From: Saccharomonospora azurea NA-128 | GTDB lineage: Bacteria > Actinomycetota > Actinomycetes > Mycobacteriales > Pseudonocardiaceae | Assembly: GCF_000231055.2 (NCBI RefSeq) | Contig: NZ_CM001466.1 | Coordinates: 103,003 to 167,002, forward strand | Direction of reading: 5' to 3' | Length of the DNA stretch: 64,000 bases | Shown: in pieces, positions 34,950 through 43,155 of the stretch | How the letters are laid out: every line of letters starts with the position of its first letter | How positions within the stretch are numbered: position 1 is the first letter of the stretch | Notes under the pieces: generated by a model | What the model was told of the DNA's origin: nothing | Database searches by the model: none | What the model saw: the letters and a program-made list of their open reading frames with translations, nothing else | Translations under genes and position numbers: made by a program

Positions 34950-36047
34950 CTACGCCGAGCGCAGCGCGAGGTTGGTCATGCCGTCCTGCGCGTCGCGCTC
35001 GGGCTCGTCGCGTAGGACGGAGCGGCGCAGGCGCCGGAGGGGCTCGCCCGGTTCCACTCCCAGGTCGTCGATCAGGAGTTCGCGCAGCCGGGCGAACACC
35101 GACAGGGCGTCGGCGCGGCGACCGGTCTCGTACAGGGCGCGCATCAGCAGGGCGGCCACGGTTTCGCTGTGCGGGTGCGTCACCGAGGAGTCCCACAGCT
35201 CGTCGAGGGCCTGCGCGTGCCTGCGCAACCGGAGCAGGCCCTCGGCCCGGCGGGTGGCCAGGGCGAGCCTGCGCTCGGTCAGGCGGAGACGTTCCATCTC
35301 GGCGAACGGGCCGGGCAGTCCGGCCAGCGGTTCACCGTCGAACAGGTCCAGGGCTCGCCGGTGGGTCTCGACCGCGGCGGGGAGACCACCCGCCCGCCAC
35401 GCGGTGTCGGCCTCGGCGGTGAGTTCGTCGAGGCGGGTCACGTCGAGCACCGCGCTCTGCCCGACGAAGCGGTACCCGAACCGGTCGCGGCAGATGACGG
35501 GCTCGCCGACGCCGTCGGGACGCAGGCACTTGCGCAGGCGGTACACGTAGACCTGCACCACGTTGCCCTCCGGAGCCTCCGGCCCCCACCCGTCGTTCAG
35601 CAGCTCCTGCCTGCTCACCGCCACGTCCGGGCGCAGGGCGAGCGCGGCGAGCACCGCCTGTTGCCGCATCGGACCCAGGTTCACGGGCCTGCCGCCCGAC
35701 CACGCCCGCAGCGGGCCCAGCGCCGAGATCCGCAACCGCGGCCGGAGCCGGGTCGTGGACGGTGAGGAGACACCGGTCCGTGCCGGCGAGTCCGGTCGGC
35801 AGGGAGAGACGATGGCGTGGTCGAACGCGAAGACGATGAGCGCGCACCGGTCACGCAGCCCCAGCCGGGTCCGGAGCCGGGCGACGTCCCGCCGCACGGC
35901 GGCGCCGGACACGCCGAGCTCTCCCGCGATCTCCGAGTCGTTCAGACCACGCCCGACCGCGCGCAGCACGTCGAGTTCCCCGGCGGTGAGGCGCCGTGCG
36001 GCGGACTCCGGGGCGCGCGGAGGCGGCTCCGGGGTTGTGGTCGCCAT
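34950..36047 (-). CDS. LuxR-type HTH fused to SARP (winged helix plus BTAD)
   Basis: A 365-residue regulator with two DNA-binding domains. Residues about 18-75 are a GerE/LuxR-type HTH (LTAGELDVLRAVGRGLNDSEIA, VRRDVARLRTRLGL). Residues about 105-200 are the SARP OmpR-type winged helix (LGPLRAWSGGRPVNLGPMRQQ, VYVYRLRKCLRPDG). Residues about 205-350 are a BTAD. It lacks NB-ARC and TPR parts. ATG at 36047 is supported by GGAAGGGACTGGC directly upstream. SARPs activate secondary-metabolism genes; none is recognisable here. It is divergent from the XRE-NACHT gene. Confidence 0.87.
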   Translation of the reverse strand: MATTTPEPPPRAPESAARRLTAGELDVLRAVGRGLNDSEIAGELGVSGAAVRRDVARLRTRLGLRDRCALIVFAFDHAIVSPCRPDSPARTGVSSPSTTRLRPRLRISALGPLRAWSGGRPVNLGPMRQQAVLAALALRPDVAVSRQELLNDGWGPEAPEGNVVQVYVYRLRKCLRPDGVGEPVICRDRFGYRFVGQSAVLDVTRLDELTAEADTAWRAGGLPAAVETHRRALDLFDGEPLAGLPGPFAEMERLRLTERRLALATRRAEGLLRLRRHAQALDELWDSSVTHPHSETVAALLMRALYETGRRADALSVFARLRELLIDDLGVEPGEPLRRLRRSVLRDEPERDAQDGMTNLALRSA

Positions 36048-36182
36048 GCCAGTCCCTTCCTCGGTGGGTCGAACTTCCCGCATCGTGCGATCCGGACCAG
36101 CGCGGGGAACAGGCCAGCAACCGGCCATTTGTTGCCGGTGTCACGCTAAGCTTTCCGGGCTCAGCGGGCTTCTCGACGAAAG

Positions 36183-38600
36183 GTGGCCGTGACCAGCGAG
36201 TTCGGCGCACAGCTTCGACGGCGACGGCGTGAGGCGGGATTGACCCAGGACCAGTTGGCGGAACGTTCGGGGGTGGGGGTTCGCACCATCCGGGGCTTCG
36301 AGACCGGGGAGCGTGCCGCGCCGAGGATGGCGACGGTCAGGTTGCTGGCCGAGGCGTTGGAGCTGTCTCCGGCCGAGCGCGACGCCCTGGTGTCCGCGGC
36401 CGTCGGCACCACCGCGTCCGGCGAGCCGTCCCCGGATCCGACCCCGGAGCCGCAGCCCGGGCTGCGCTCCGAGGTCGTCGAGAGCGTCGCGATCTCCTCC
36501 GACGGCTCCGGGGTCGGGACGGCGGTGGGAACCGGGCCCCATTCCGCGCCGGAGAGCCCGCGCTTTCCCGAGTCGCTGCTCGACGCCGCGGAACAACTGG
36601 CCCAGGAGGCGCGCAGCCGGTGGCAGCGGGAGGAAGAGCAGCGGCAGGTGCACGATCCGTTCCCTCTTCCCGTGCGGTGGCGGTCGGCCCGGGACGACGT
36701 GGCCGATCACGACGAGAACGTCTACAACCTCGGTCTCGGTCAGGACGAGCCGATGCCGCGCGCGCGGGAGTTGAGCGGGAGCCTCGCCGACGTCGGGGCC
36801 GCCTACCGAGCACTGCCGTCGGGGCGTCTGGTGGTGCTCGGGCGCGCGGGCTCGGGCAAGACGGTCCTGACGTTGCGCTTCGCGCTGGGGCTGCTGAAGG
36901 GACGGCAGCGCACCGATCCGGTGCCCGTGATCGTCGGGCTCGGTTCGTGGAACCCCGCCGACGTGTCGTTGCGCGACTGGCTGGCGGGTCAGTTGGAACG
37001 GGACTATCCCGGGCTGGCCGCGACCTCGTACGGCAGCACGTCGCTCGCCGCCGCGCTGGTGGAAGCCGGTCTGGTGCTGCCCGTGCTCGACGGCTTCGAC
37101 GAGATCGCCGACGGTCTGCGCCAGTCGGCTCTGCGCGAGCTGAACGGCACGATGGTGCCCTTCCTGCTCACCAGCCGCCCGGCCGAGTACGTGGCCGCCG
37201 TCGACGCCCTCGACGTGCTCACGTCGGCCGCCGTCATCGAACTGTGCGACCTCACCGTCTCCGACCTGGCGCGGTACCTGCCCCGCACCGCGCGCAAGAC
37301 GCGCTCGGGGACCCGGTCGACGACGGTGTGGGACTCCGTGCTGGCCGAGCTGGCCGACAACCCGGACAGCCGGGCCTGTGCGAACCTCGCCACCGTCCTC
37401 GCCAACCCGTTGATGGTCGGGCTCGCCAGGGCCGTCTACAGCGACCAGCCCGGGCGAGACCCGGGCGAGCTGCTCGACGGCCGGCGTTTCCCGACGGCCG
37501 ATGCCCTGGAGTCGCACCTCTTCGACAACTTCGTTCCCACCGCATACCAGGACCGCCCGGGCTCGGCCCGCAGTCGCTGGGACGTCAGGCGGGTCCCCTA
37601 CTGGCTCGGTTATCTCGCCCGCCATCTGGACCGCCTCGGCACGCGCGATCTCGCCTGGTGGCAGTTGGGTGACACGATCGGCAAGTCGATGCGGATGCTC
37701 GTCGTCGGCGTGCTGACCGGAACGATCATCGGCCTCGTGCAGTGGCTCGGATACACCCTGCTCCGCGCCGTGCTCCGGGGCGGAGATGCGGCGTTCGACA
37801 TCATGTTCGGGCTGGCGCTGCTCGACATGCTGCACGTCGGGCTCGCCTCCGGACTCGCGTTCGCCCTCGTACACGGGCTCGTGCTGGTCTTCGGCACGGC
37901 GTTGGAACCGGCGCGGTCGCGCATCGGGTTCCGGCGAGGCGAGGTGAACGTGCCACGCACGTTCGCGGCGCGTTTTCGGATCGGCCTCCTCGGCGGCGTC
38001 GTGTTCGGCCTGCTGAGCGGGCTCATCTGGGGCGCCGTGTCGTGGCTGCTCTCCGGGGAGCCCGACATGTGGATCCCCAATCTCATCAACGGTGTGGTGT
38101 TCGCGATCGTGTTCGGGCCGTCGGCCGGGCTGGCGTACGGCATCGTGGGCATGTTCCAGACGTCGCTGGACATCCGGTCGATCAGCAGGCCGGGCGACCT
38201 GCTGGGATTGAACCGGATGACCGTGCTCACCCAGCTCGGTATGTTCGCGCCGTTGTTCGGTCTCATCGTCGGACTGGGGAGCGCGCCGGTGGTGGACCTC
38301 CTGCAGCACGTGTTCGGTCGGATGCTGTTCGGGCCGACCGACGCACTGTTGTGGGGCGGCGTCGGCATGGTGGGCGGAGGGCTCGGCTATGTGCTGTGCA
38401 TGACGGCCTGGGGGCAGTGGGTCGTCTTCGCGCGGTTCTGGCTTCCGTTGACCGGCCGGTTGCCGTGGGCGGTGGCCGCCTTCCTCGACGACGCCTACCG
38501 GCGCGGTGTGTTGCGGCAGGCCGGTGCCGTCTACCAGTTCCGGCACGCCCGGTTGCACGACCACCTCGCTCGCGTCTTCGAGGAGCGCGACAACGCCTGA
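36183..38600 (+). CDS. XRE HTH - NACHT NTPase - multi-pass membrane protein
   Basis: An 805-residue STAND-type protein. Residues 6-62 form an XRE helix-turn-helix (LTQDQLAERSGVGVRTIRGFETG). After a Pro/Gly-rich linker comes a NACHT domain with Walker A GRAGSGKT (220-227), Walker B LPVLDGFDEI (299-308) and sensor LLTSRPAEY. From about residue 500 there are seven or so glycine-rich membrane helices, ending in a soluble tail (LRQAGAVYQFRHARLHDHLARV). NACHT proteins include bacterial NLR-like phage sensors, but the DNA-binding head and membrane tail would also suit a membrane-tethered regulator. Function unknown. Start GTG at 36183; it diverges from the LuxR-SARP gene. Confidence 0.85.
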   Translation: MAVTSEFGAQLRRRRREAGLTQDQLAERSGVGVRTIRGFETGERAAPRMATVRLLAEALELSPAERDALVSAAVGTTASGEPSPDPTPEPQPGLRSEVVESVAISSDGSGVGTAVGTGPHSAPESPRFPESLLDAAEQLAQEARSRWQREEEQRQVHDPFPLPVRWRSARDDVADHDENVYNLGLGQDEPMPRARELSGSLADVGAAYRALPSGRLVVLGRAGSGKTVLTLRFALGLLKGRQRTDPVPVIVGLGSWNPADVSLRDWLAGQLERDYPGLAATSYGSTSLAAALVEAGLVLPVLDGFDEIADGLRQSALRELNGTMVPFLLTSRPAEYVAAVDALDVLTSAAVIELCDLTVSDLARYLPRTARKTRSGTRSTTVWDSVLAELADNPDSRACANLATVLANPLMVGLARAVYSDQPGRDPGELLDGRRFPTADALESHLFDNFVPTAYQDRPGSARSRWDVRRVPYWLGYLARHLDRLGTRDLAWWQLGDTIGKSMRMLVVGVLTGTIIGLVQWLGYTLLRAVLRGGDAAFDIMFGLALLDMLHVGLASGLAFALVHGLVLVFGTALEPARSRIGFRRGEVNVPRTFAARFRIGLLGGVVFGLLSGLIWGAVSWLLSGEPDMWIPNLINGVVFAIVFGPSAGLAYGIVGMFQTSLDIRSISRPGDLLGLNRMTVLTQLGMFAPLFGLIVGLGSAPVVDLLQHVFGRMLFGPTDALLWGGVGMVGGGLGYVLCMTAWGQWVVFARFWLPLTGRLPWAVAAFLDDAYRRGVLRQAGAVYQFRHARLHDHLARVFEERDNA

Positions 38601-38721
38601 ATCGGGCCGTTCATCAGGATTTCACGGGTTCTCTCTAGCGTCGCCTCAGGACGACGGTGGCCGGGTAGCGGGCTGCGGACAGCTCGGCCACATCCGACGG
38701 TCCGGAAGGGAGAATGTCACC

Positions 38722-38994
38722 GTGGGTGCGCTGCTGGGGCTCGCTCTCTTCTTCGGTGTGGTGTTCGCCGTACGGTTCTTCGACCACGGTCAGGTGGGGC
38801 TCGGTGTGCTCTCCACGCTGGTCGCCGCGACCCCGGTGGCGATCCTGGTGCACGGCGCGGTGCGGAACCGGCGGCGTTCGTTGTCCCGGCCCGCGGTGCA
38901 GCCACGGCCGCGCAGGTCGACACTCGTGCCGGCCGCCGTGGGCGGGTCGGTGCTGCTCGTCCTGCTCGTGGCGCTGCTCGTCCTGACCTGGTGA
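38722..38994 (+). CDS. Small membrane protein, two helices
   Basis: A 90-residue protein with one hydrophobic stretch near the N-terminus (LLGLALFFGVVFAVRFF), a second (VGLGVLSTLVAATPVAILVHG) and a third near the C-terminus (AAVGGSVLLVLLVALLVL). An Arg-rich loop lies between. GTG 38722 has GGAAGGGA at 38704-38711. No family recognised. It follows the XRE-NACHT gene by about 120 bases. Confidence 0.6.
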   Translation: MGALLGLALFFGVVFAVRFFDHGQVGLGVLSTLVAATPVAILVHGAVRNRRRSLSRPAVQPRPRRSTLVPAAVGGSVLLVLLVALLVLTW

Positions 38995-39002
38995 GCCCGG
39001 TG

Positions 39003-39626
39003 TCACCGTGGCAAGGCCCCGAACAGGAGGCGGGCGTCGGTGAGCTGGACGTTGAGCAGAGGGCGGCGCCCGGCGAGGTAGCCGAGCGGGCCGTCCGGGT
39101 TCACCGTCCACGTCGCCGACGCGAGGCGCGGGCGGAGGCGTGCGCGGACCGGACTGACCCGGGGACGGCCGTCGCCCGCCTGGATGACGGAGAACCGCGC
39201 CCGTGCCGGGACCGCGGCCGGGCCGCGTGGCGAGAAGGTGGCGGTGGCGATCCACTCCTCGTCGGTGGCGGCCGAGGCCGTGAGCGCGTCCGTGCGGTCG
39301 AGCTCGAAGGTCGCGAGCTCCTTCGGGATTCCCCACAGCGCGCGGCCTCCGGCCCGCGAGGCCTCGCTGTCGACCCAGATCTCGGTGATGCTGGCCGCGA
39401 GCGCCCAGCCGTGGCGCACGGCCACCGTGGCGAGCAGCTCGTGGTAACTCAACTGACCCGGCGGGGTGTAGTCGATCCACGCGGTGACCACCACGGCCCG
39501 CCCGCCGACGGTGAGGGGCGTGACGACGTCGCGCAGCCTCGGCAATTCCCGGGACGGCACCGACCACACCGACACGAACGCCTCGCCGGCCAGGCGCCAC
39601 GGTTCGTCCGGGTAGTCCGCGCTCAC
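39003..39626 (-). CDS. Acetoacetate decarboxylase-like protein (ADC family)
   Basis: A 207-residue protein with the ADC-family plan: PWRLAGEAFVSVWSVP, the strand VVTAWIDYTPPGQLSYHELLATV, and LWGIPKELATFEL. The Lys in IPKEL lies where the family Schiff-base Lys is expected, but many family members are not decarboxylases. The start is GTG 39626, overlapping the enoyl-CoA hydratase stop and preceded by GAGGAGG. It is part of a two-gene unit divergent from the Atu-like operon, so it probably handles a beta-keto acid or related product of that route. Confidence 0.78.
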   Translation of the reverse strand: MSADYPDEPWRLAGEAFVSVWSVPSRELPRLRDVVTPLTVGGRAVVVTAWIDYTPPGQLSYHELLATVAVRHGWALAASITEIWVDSEASRAGGRALWGIPKELATFELDRTDALTASAATDEEWIATATFSPRGPAAVPARARFSVIQAGDGRPRVSPVRARLRPRLASATWTVNPDGPLGYLAGRRPLLNVQLTDARLLFGALPR

Positions 39627-40495
39627 GTGTCGTCCTCCTCGTGTCGGGGCAGGAAGTCCGGCAGGTCGTCGGGCACGACGCCGCCGAACTCGGGTGGGCG
39701 TTTCTGCAGGAACGACAGTACTCCCTCGACGGCGTCCGGATTGTGGGCCACGCTCGCGATGAGCCGGGAATCGAGCCGGTGCACGGGCCCCGGAGAGTCC
39801 ACTCCGGACATGCGGTAGAGCATCCGGCGGGTCACGGCCACCGACACGGGCGCCGTGGTGGTGACGAGTTCGGTGGCCAGCGCGTAGGCGGCGGGCAGCA
39901 GGTCGGCGGGTTCGTGCACGCTGTGGACGAGACCCGTCCGCCGCGCCTCGGCGGCGTCGAACACCCGGCCACTGATCATCCAGTCGAGCGCGCGGCCCAT
40001 GCCGACGAGCCGGGGCAGGAACCACACCGACGCGCCCTCGGGGTAGATGCCGCGGCGGGTGAACACGAAGCCGAACCGCGCGTCGGTGGAGGCGAGGCGG
40101 TAGTCGGCCGCGAGCGTGATGGTGAGTCCCGCGCCGACGGCGGCGCCCTGGAGCACGGCGATCACGGGTTTGTCGGCTGCGAAGATCCGGCGCGACACGC
40201 GTCCGGCGGGCTCCTGCCACGTCTCGTCGGCCCCGGTCTCGGCGTCGACGTCGAAACCGCCTTCCGACAGGTCGGCGCCGACACAGAAGTCCCGGCCCCG
40301 GCCGGTGAGGACGACGACGCGGACCTCCGGGTCGCGGTCCGCCCTGCCGACCGCGTCGGCCAGCTCGTCGGCCATGGTGATCGTGTAGCCGTTGCGGGCC
40401 CGCGGGCGGTCGAGCGTGATGGTCGCGATGCGATCGGCGACCGCGTACGCGATCTGCGTGTAGTCGGCTGGTGGTGTCGGCCTGGTTTCCGTCAT
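39623..40495 (-). CDS. Enoyl-CoA hydratase/isomerase family protein
   Basis: Crotonase-fold enzyme of 290 residues. Oxyanion-hole segments are GRGRDFCVGADL and LQGAAVGAGLTITLAADYRLA, and FVFTRRGIYPEGASVWFLP follows. The Glu of the last segment sits where crotonases place one of their catalytic acids. ATG 40495 (MTETR) is chosen over 40507. First gene of the minus-strand unit facing the carboxylase operon, matching the hydratase steps of Atu/Liu-type pathways. Confidence 0.92.
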   Translation of the reverse strand: MTETRPTPPADYTQIAYAVADRIATITLDRPRARNGYTITMADELADAVGRADRDPEVRVVVLTGRGRDFCVGADLSEGGFDVDAETGADETWQEPAGRVSRRIFAADKPVIAVLQGAAVGAGLTITLAADYRLASTDARFGFVFTRRGIYPEGASVWFLPRLVGMGRALDWMISGRVFDAAEARRTGLVHSVHEPADLLPAAYALATELVTTTAPVSVAVTRRMLYRMSGVDSPGPVHRLDSRLIASVAHNPDAVEGVLSFLQKRPPEFGGVVPDDLPDFLPRHEEDDT

Positions 40496-40530
40496 GGTGC
40501 CTCCCACCTGCTGTCCGCGTCGTCGGCGTC

Positions 40531-40570
40531 GTCGGCGCAGTCATTGCACCACAGATCGGCATGCGCCGAC
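40531..40570. promoter_or_regulatory. Inverted repeat in the divergent Atu-like promoter region
   Basis: GTCGGCGCA (40531-40539) and TGCGCCGAC (40562-40570) form a perfect 9-bp inverted repeat, centres 31 bp apart. It lies in the only promoter region shared by the hydratase unit and the nine-kilobase operon, so it may be an operator for the TetR regulator encoded at the operon end. A GC-rich 9-mer repeat could also be fortuitous. Confidence 0.35.
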
Positions 40571-40672
40571 AGAGGGAAACAATCAGTCGTGCTTGCTTTT
40601 TCCGTGGGTCCGCTGCCACTCTGGTGCGGCCGGAAACGGGCGGCGCCGAGGCCGCCCACGAGGAGGTGTCAC

Positions 40673-41473
40673 GTGGCCGACGTGAGTGCGATCGTGCGGG
40701 ATCTCGAGGCCGAGAGCGAGGAGGTCGACGCACTCGTCGCGGACCTCCGGCCGGCGCGCTGGTCGCTGCCCACTCCCGCGGCGGGCTGGACGATCGCGCA
40801 CCAGATCGCGCACCTCGCCTGGACCGACGCCAAGGCACTCGTCGCCGCGCGGACACCGGAGGCGTTCGAGGAGGAGATCGCCTCCGCGCTGGCTCTGGGG
40901 GAGACCTACGTCGACCAGGGGGCCGCCGACGGCGCGACACTGCCGCCCTCGCGGCTGCTCCGGCTGTGGCGGGAGCAGCGCGACGAGCTCGCCGAGGAGT
41001 TGTGTGCGGTAGCGCCCGGCACGCGCCTGCCCTGGTACGGCCCGCCGATGAGCGCGGCCTCGATGGCGTCGGCCCGGTTGATGGAGACCTGGGCCCACGG
41101 GCAGGACATCGCCGACGCCCTGGGCGTGCCGCGGGTGCCGACCGCGCGGTTGTGGCACGTCGCCCGGCTCGGCGTCCGCACGCGCGATTTCGCGTTCCGC
41201 GTGCGTGGACTCGCCCCGCCCTCCGAGGAGTTCCGGGTCGAGCTCTCCGCCCCCGACGGCGACAGCTGGACCTTCGGGCCCGAGGACGCGCCCGAGCGGG
41301 TCACCGGCAGCGCACACCACTTCTGCCTCCTGGTCACGCAGCGACGGCACCGGGACGACACCGATCTGCGGGCCGACGGCGAGCAGGCCGCGAGGTGGCT
41401 GGAGGTGGCGCAGGCGTTCGCGGGGCCACCCGGCCCCGGTCGCCCCGCGCAGACGGAGAGGAGCCGCTCGTGA
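40673..41473 (+). CDS. TIGR03084 family protein (DinB/maleylpyruvate isomerase-like metal binding)
   Basis: A 266-residue four-helix-bundle type protein. The N-terminal helix pair reads DLEAESEEVDALVADL and WTIAHQIAHLAWTD, where the His residues belong to the DinB-like metal site. WAHGQDIADALG gives a third His. TIGR03084 proteins are found beside Atu-type acyl-CoA genes in actinobacteria, function unknown. GTG 40673 follows AGGAGGTG. It opens the operon; its stop overlaps the atuA-like start. Confidence 0.82.
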   Translation: MADVSAIVRDLEAESEEVDALVADLRPARWSLPTPAAGWTIAHQIAHLAWTDAKALVAARTPEAFEEEIASALALGETYVDQGAADGATLPPSRLLRLWREQRDELAEELCAVAPGTRLPWYGPPMSAASMASARLMETWAHGQDIADALGVPRVPTARLWHVARLGVRTRDFAFRVRGLAPPSEEFRVELSAPDGDSWTFGPEDAPERVTGSAHHFCLLVTQRRHRDDTDLRADGEQAARWLEVAQAFAGPPGPGRPAQTERSRS

Positions 41474-43155
41474 TCCGGATCGGCAACGCCTCCGGGTTCT
41501 ACGGCGACCGCTTCTCGGCCGTGCGCGACATGCTCACGGGCGGCTCGCTCGACGTGCTGACCGGCGACTACCTCGCCGAACTCACGATGCTCATCCTCGG
41601 GCGGGACCGCCTGAAGGACCCCGCCCGCGGGTACGCCACCACGTTCCTGCGGCAGCTGGAGGAGGGCCTCGGCCTCGCCGTCGACGCGGGCGTGCGGGTG
41701 GTGACGAACGCGGGTGGGCTCAATCCCGCCGGGCTGGCCGAGGCGGTGCGCGAACTCGCCCGCCGCGTCGGTGTGGACGTGACGGTGGCTCACGTCGAGG
41801 GCGACGATCTCGTGTCGCGCGCGGACGAGCTCGGGCTGGGCACGCCGGTGACGGCCAACGCCTATCTCGGCGCGTTCGGAATCGCCGAGTGTCTGCGAGC
41901 GGGCGCCGACGTGGTCGTGACCGGGCGGGTCACCGACGCCTCGCTGGTCGTCGGCCCGGCGGCGGCCCACTTCGGGTGGACGCCGGACGATCACGACGCG
42001 CTCGCGGGCGCCGTGGTCGCGGGGCACGTCCTGGAATGCGGCGCGCAGGCCACCGGAGGAAACTACGCGTTCTTCACCGAACACGACCGGAACCGTCCGG
42101 GTTTTCCCATCGCGGAGGTCGCCGCCGACGGATCGAGCGTGATCACCAAGCACGACGGCACCGGCGGCGCGGTCACCGTCGGGACGGTCACGGCGCAGCT
42201 GCTCTACGAGATCGCCGGTCCGCGCTACGCCGGCCCGGACGTGACGACCCGGTTCGACAGCATCCGGCTCTCGCAGGACGGACCCGACCGCGTGCGGGTG
42301 AGCGGGGTGCGCGGTGAGCCACCGCCGCCCACGCTCAAGGTCGGGTGCACGACCCTCGGCGGCTTCCGCAACGAGGTGACGTTCGTCCTCACCGGACTCG
42401 ACGTGGAGGAGAAGGCGGCCTGGGTGCGTCGGCAGCTCACGGAGTCGTGGGGGGAGACGGCGCCGCGCTCGGTGCGCTGGGCCCTGGCGCGCACCGACCA
42501 CCCCGACGCCGACACGCAGGAAGCGGCGAGTGCGTTGCTGCACTGCGCCGTGAGCGACGCCGACCCCGAGAAGGTGGGGCGCGCGTTCAGCGGCGCGGCC
42601 GTCGAGTTGGGGCTGTCCAGCTACCCCGGTTTCGCCCTGACCGCGCCACCACAGCGGGGCGCGCCCTACGGCGTGTTCCGCGATGCGTTCGTGGACGCGG
42701 CGACGGTGCCGCACGTCGCCGTCCTGCCCGACGGCACCCGGATCGACATCGCCTCGCCCGCGACCACGCGTGAGCTCGCCGAGCCGCCGGAGCCGTCCCT
42801 GCCGCCCCCGTTGCCCGACGGCCCCACCCGCCGCGTGCCGCTGGGGACGTTGGTGGGCGCACGCAGCGGTGACAAGGGCGGCAGCGCGAACATCGGACTC
42901 TGGGTGCGCTCGGAGGCGGCGTGGCGGTGGCTGGCGCACGCGCTCACCGTCGACACCGTGCGCTGGCTCCTGCCGGAGGTGGCCGAGCTTCCCGTGCGCC
43001 GGTACCTGCTGCCCAACCTGTGGGCCCTCAACGTGGTCGTCGAGGGTGTGCTCGGGGAGGGCGTCGCGTCGCAGGCCCGGTTCGACCCGCAGGGCAAGGC
43101 CCTCGGGGAGTGGTTGCGCAGCCGGCTCGTCGACGTCCCGGAGGTGCTGTTGTGA
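41470..43155 (+). CDS. AtuA-like protein (DUF1446), acyclic terpene utilization family
   Basis: A 561-residue protein of the AtuA family, whose chemistry is unresolved. It is required for citronellol/geraniol growth in Pseudomonas. Features are the N-terminal IGNASGFYGDRFSA, LTGDYLAELTMLIL, TNAGGLNPAGLAE, VTGRVTDASLVVGPA and GGNYAFFTEHD. A C-terminal ~100-residue part carries LGTLVGARSGDKGGSANIGLWV; in some species this part is a separate gene, here it is fused. GTG start 41470 overlaps the previous stop as GTGA. Confidence 0.9.
   Translation: MIRIGNASGFYGDRFSAVRDMLTGGSLDVLTGDYLAELTMLILGRDRLKDPARGYATTFLRQLEEGLGLAVDAGVRVVTNAGGLNPAGLAEAVRELARRVGVDVTVAHVEGDDLVSRADELGLGTPVTANAYLGAFGIAECLRAGADVVVTGRVTDASLVVGPAAAHFGWTPDDHDALAGAVVAGHVLECGAQATGGNYAFFTEHDRNRPGFPIAEVAADGSSVITKHDGTGGAVTVGTVTAQLLYEIAGPRYAGPDVTTRFDSIRLSQDGPDRVRVSGVRGEPPPPTLKVGCTTLGGFRNEVTFVLTGLDVEEKAAWVRRQLTESWGETAPRSVRWALARTDHPDADTQEAASALLHCAVSDADPEKVGRAFSGAAVELGLSSYPGFALTAPPQRGAPYGVFRDAFVDAATVPHVAVLPDGTRIDIASPATTRELAEPPEPSLPPPLPDGPTRRVPLGTLVGARSGDKGGSANIGLWVRSEAAWRWLAHALTVDTVRWLLPEVAELPVRRYLLPNLWALNVVVEGVLGEGVASQARFDPQGKALGEWLRSRLVDVPEVLL

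Noticed and set aside
39641-41473. A 610-codon plus-strand frame that extends the TIGR03084 gene far upstream
   Set aside because: The first 344 codons are antisense to the enoyl-CoA hydratase; the conserved protein starts after AGGAGGTG at 40673.
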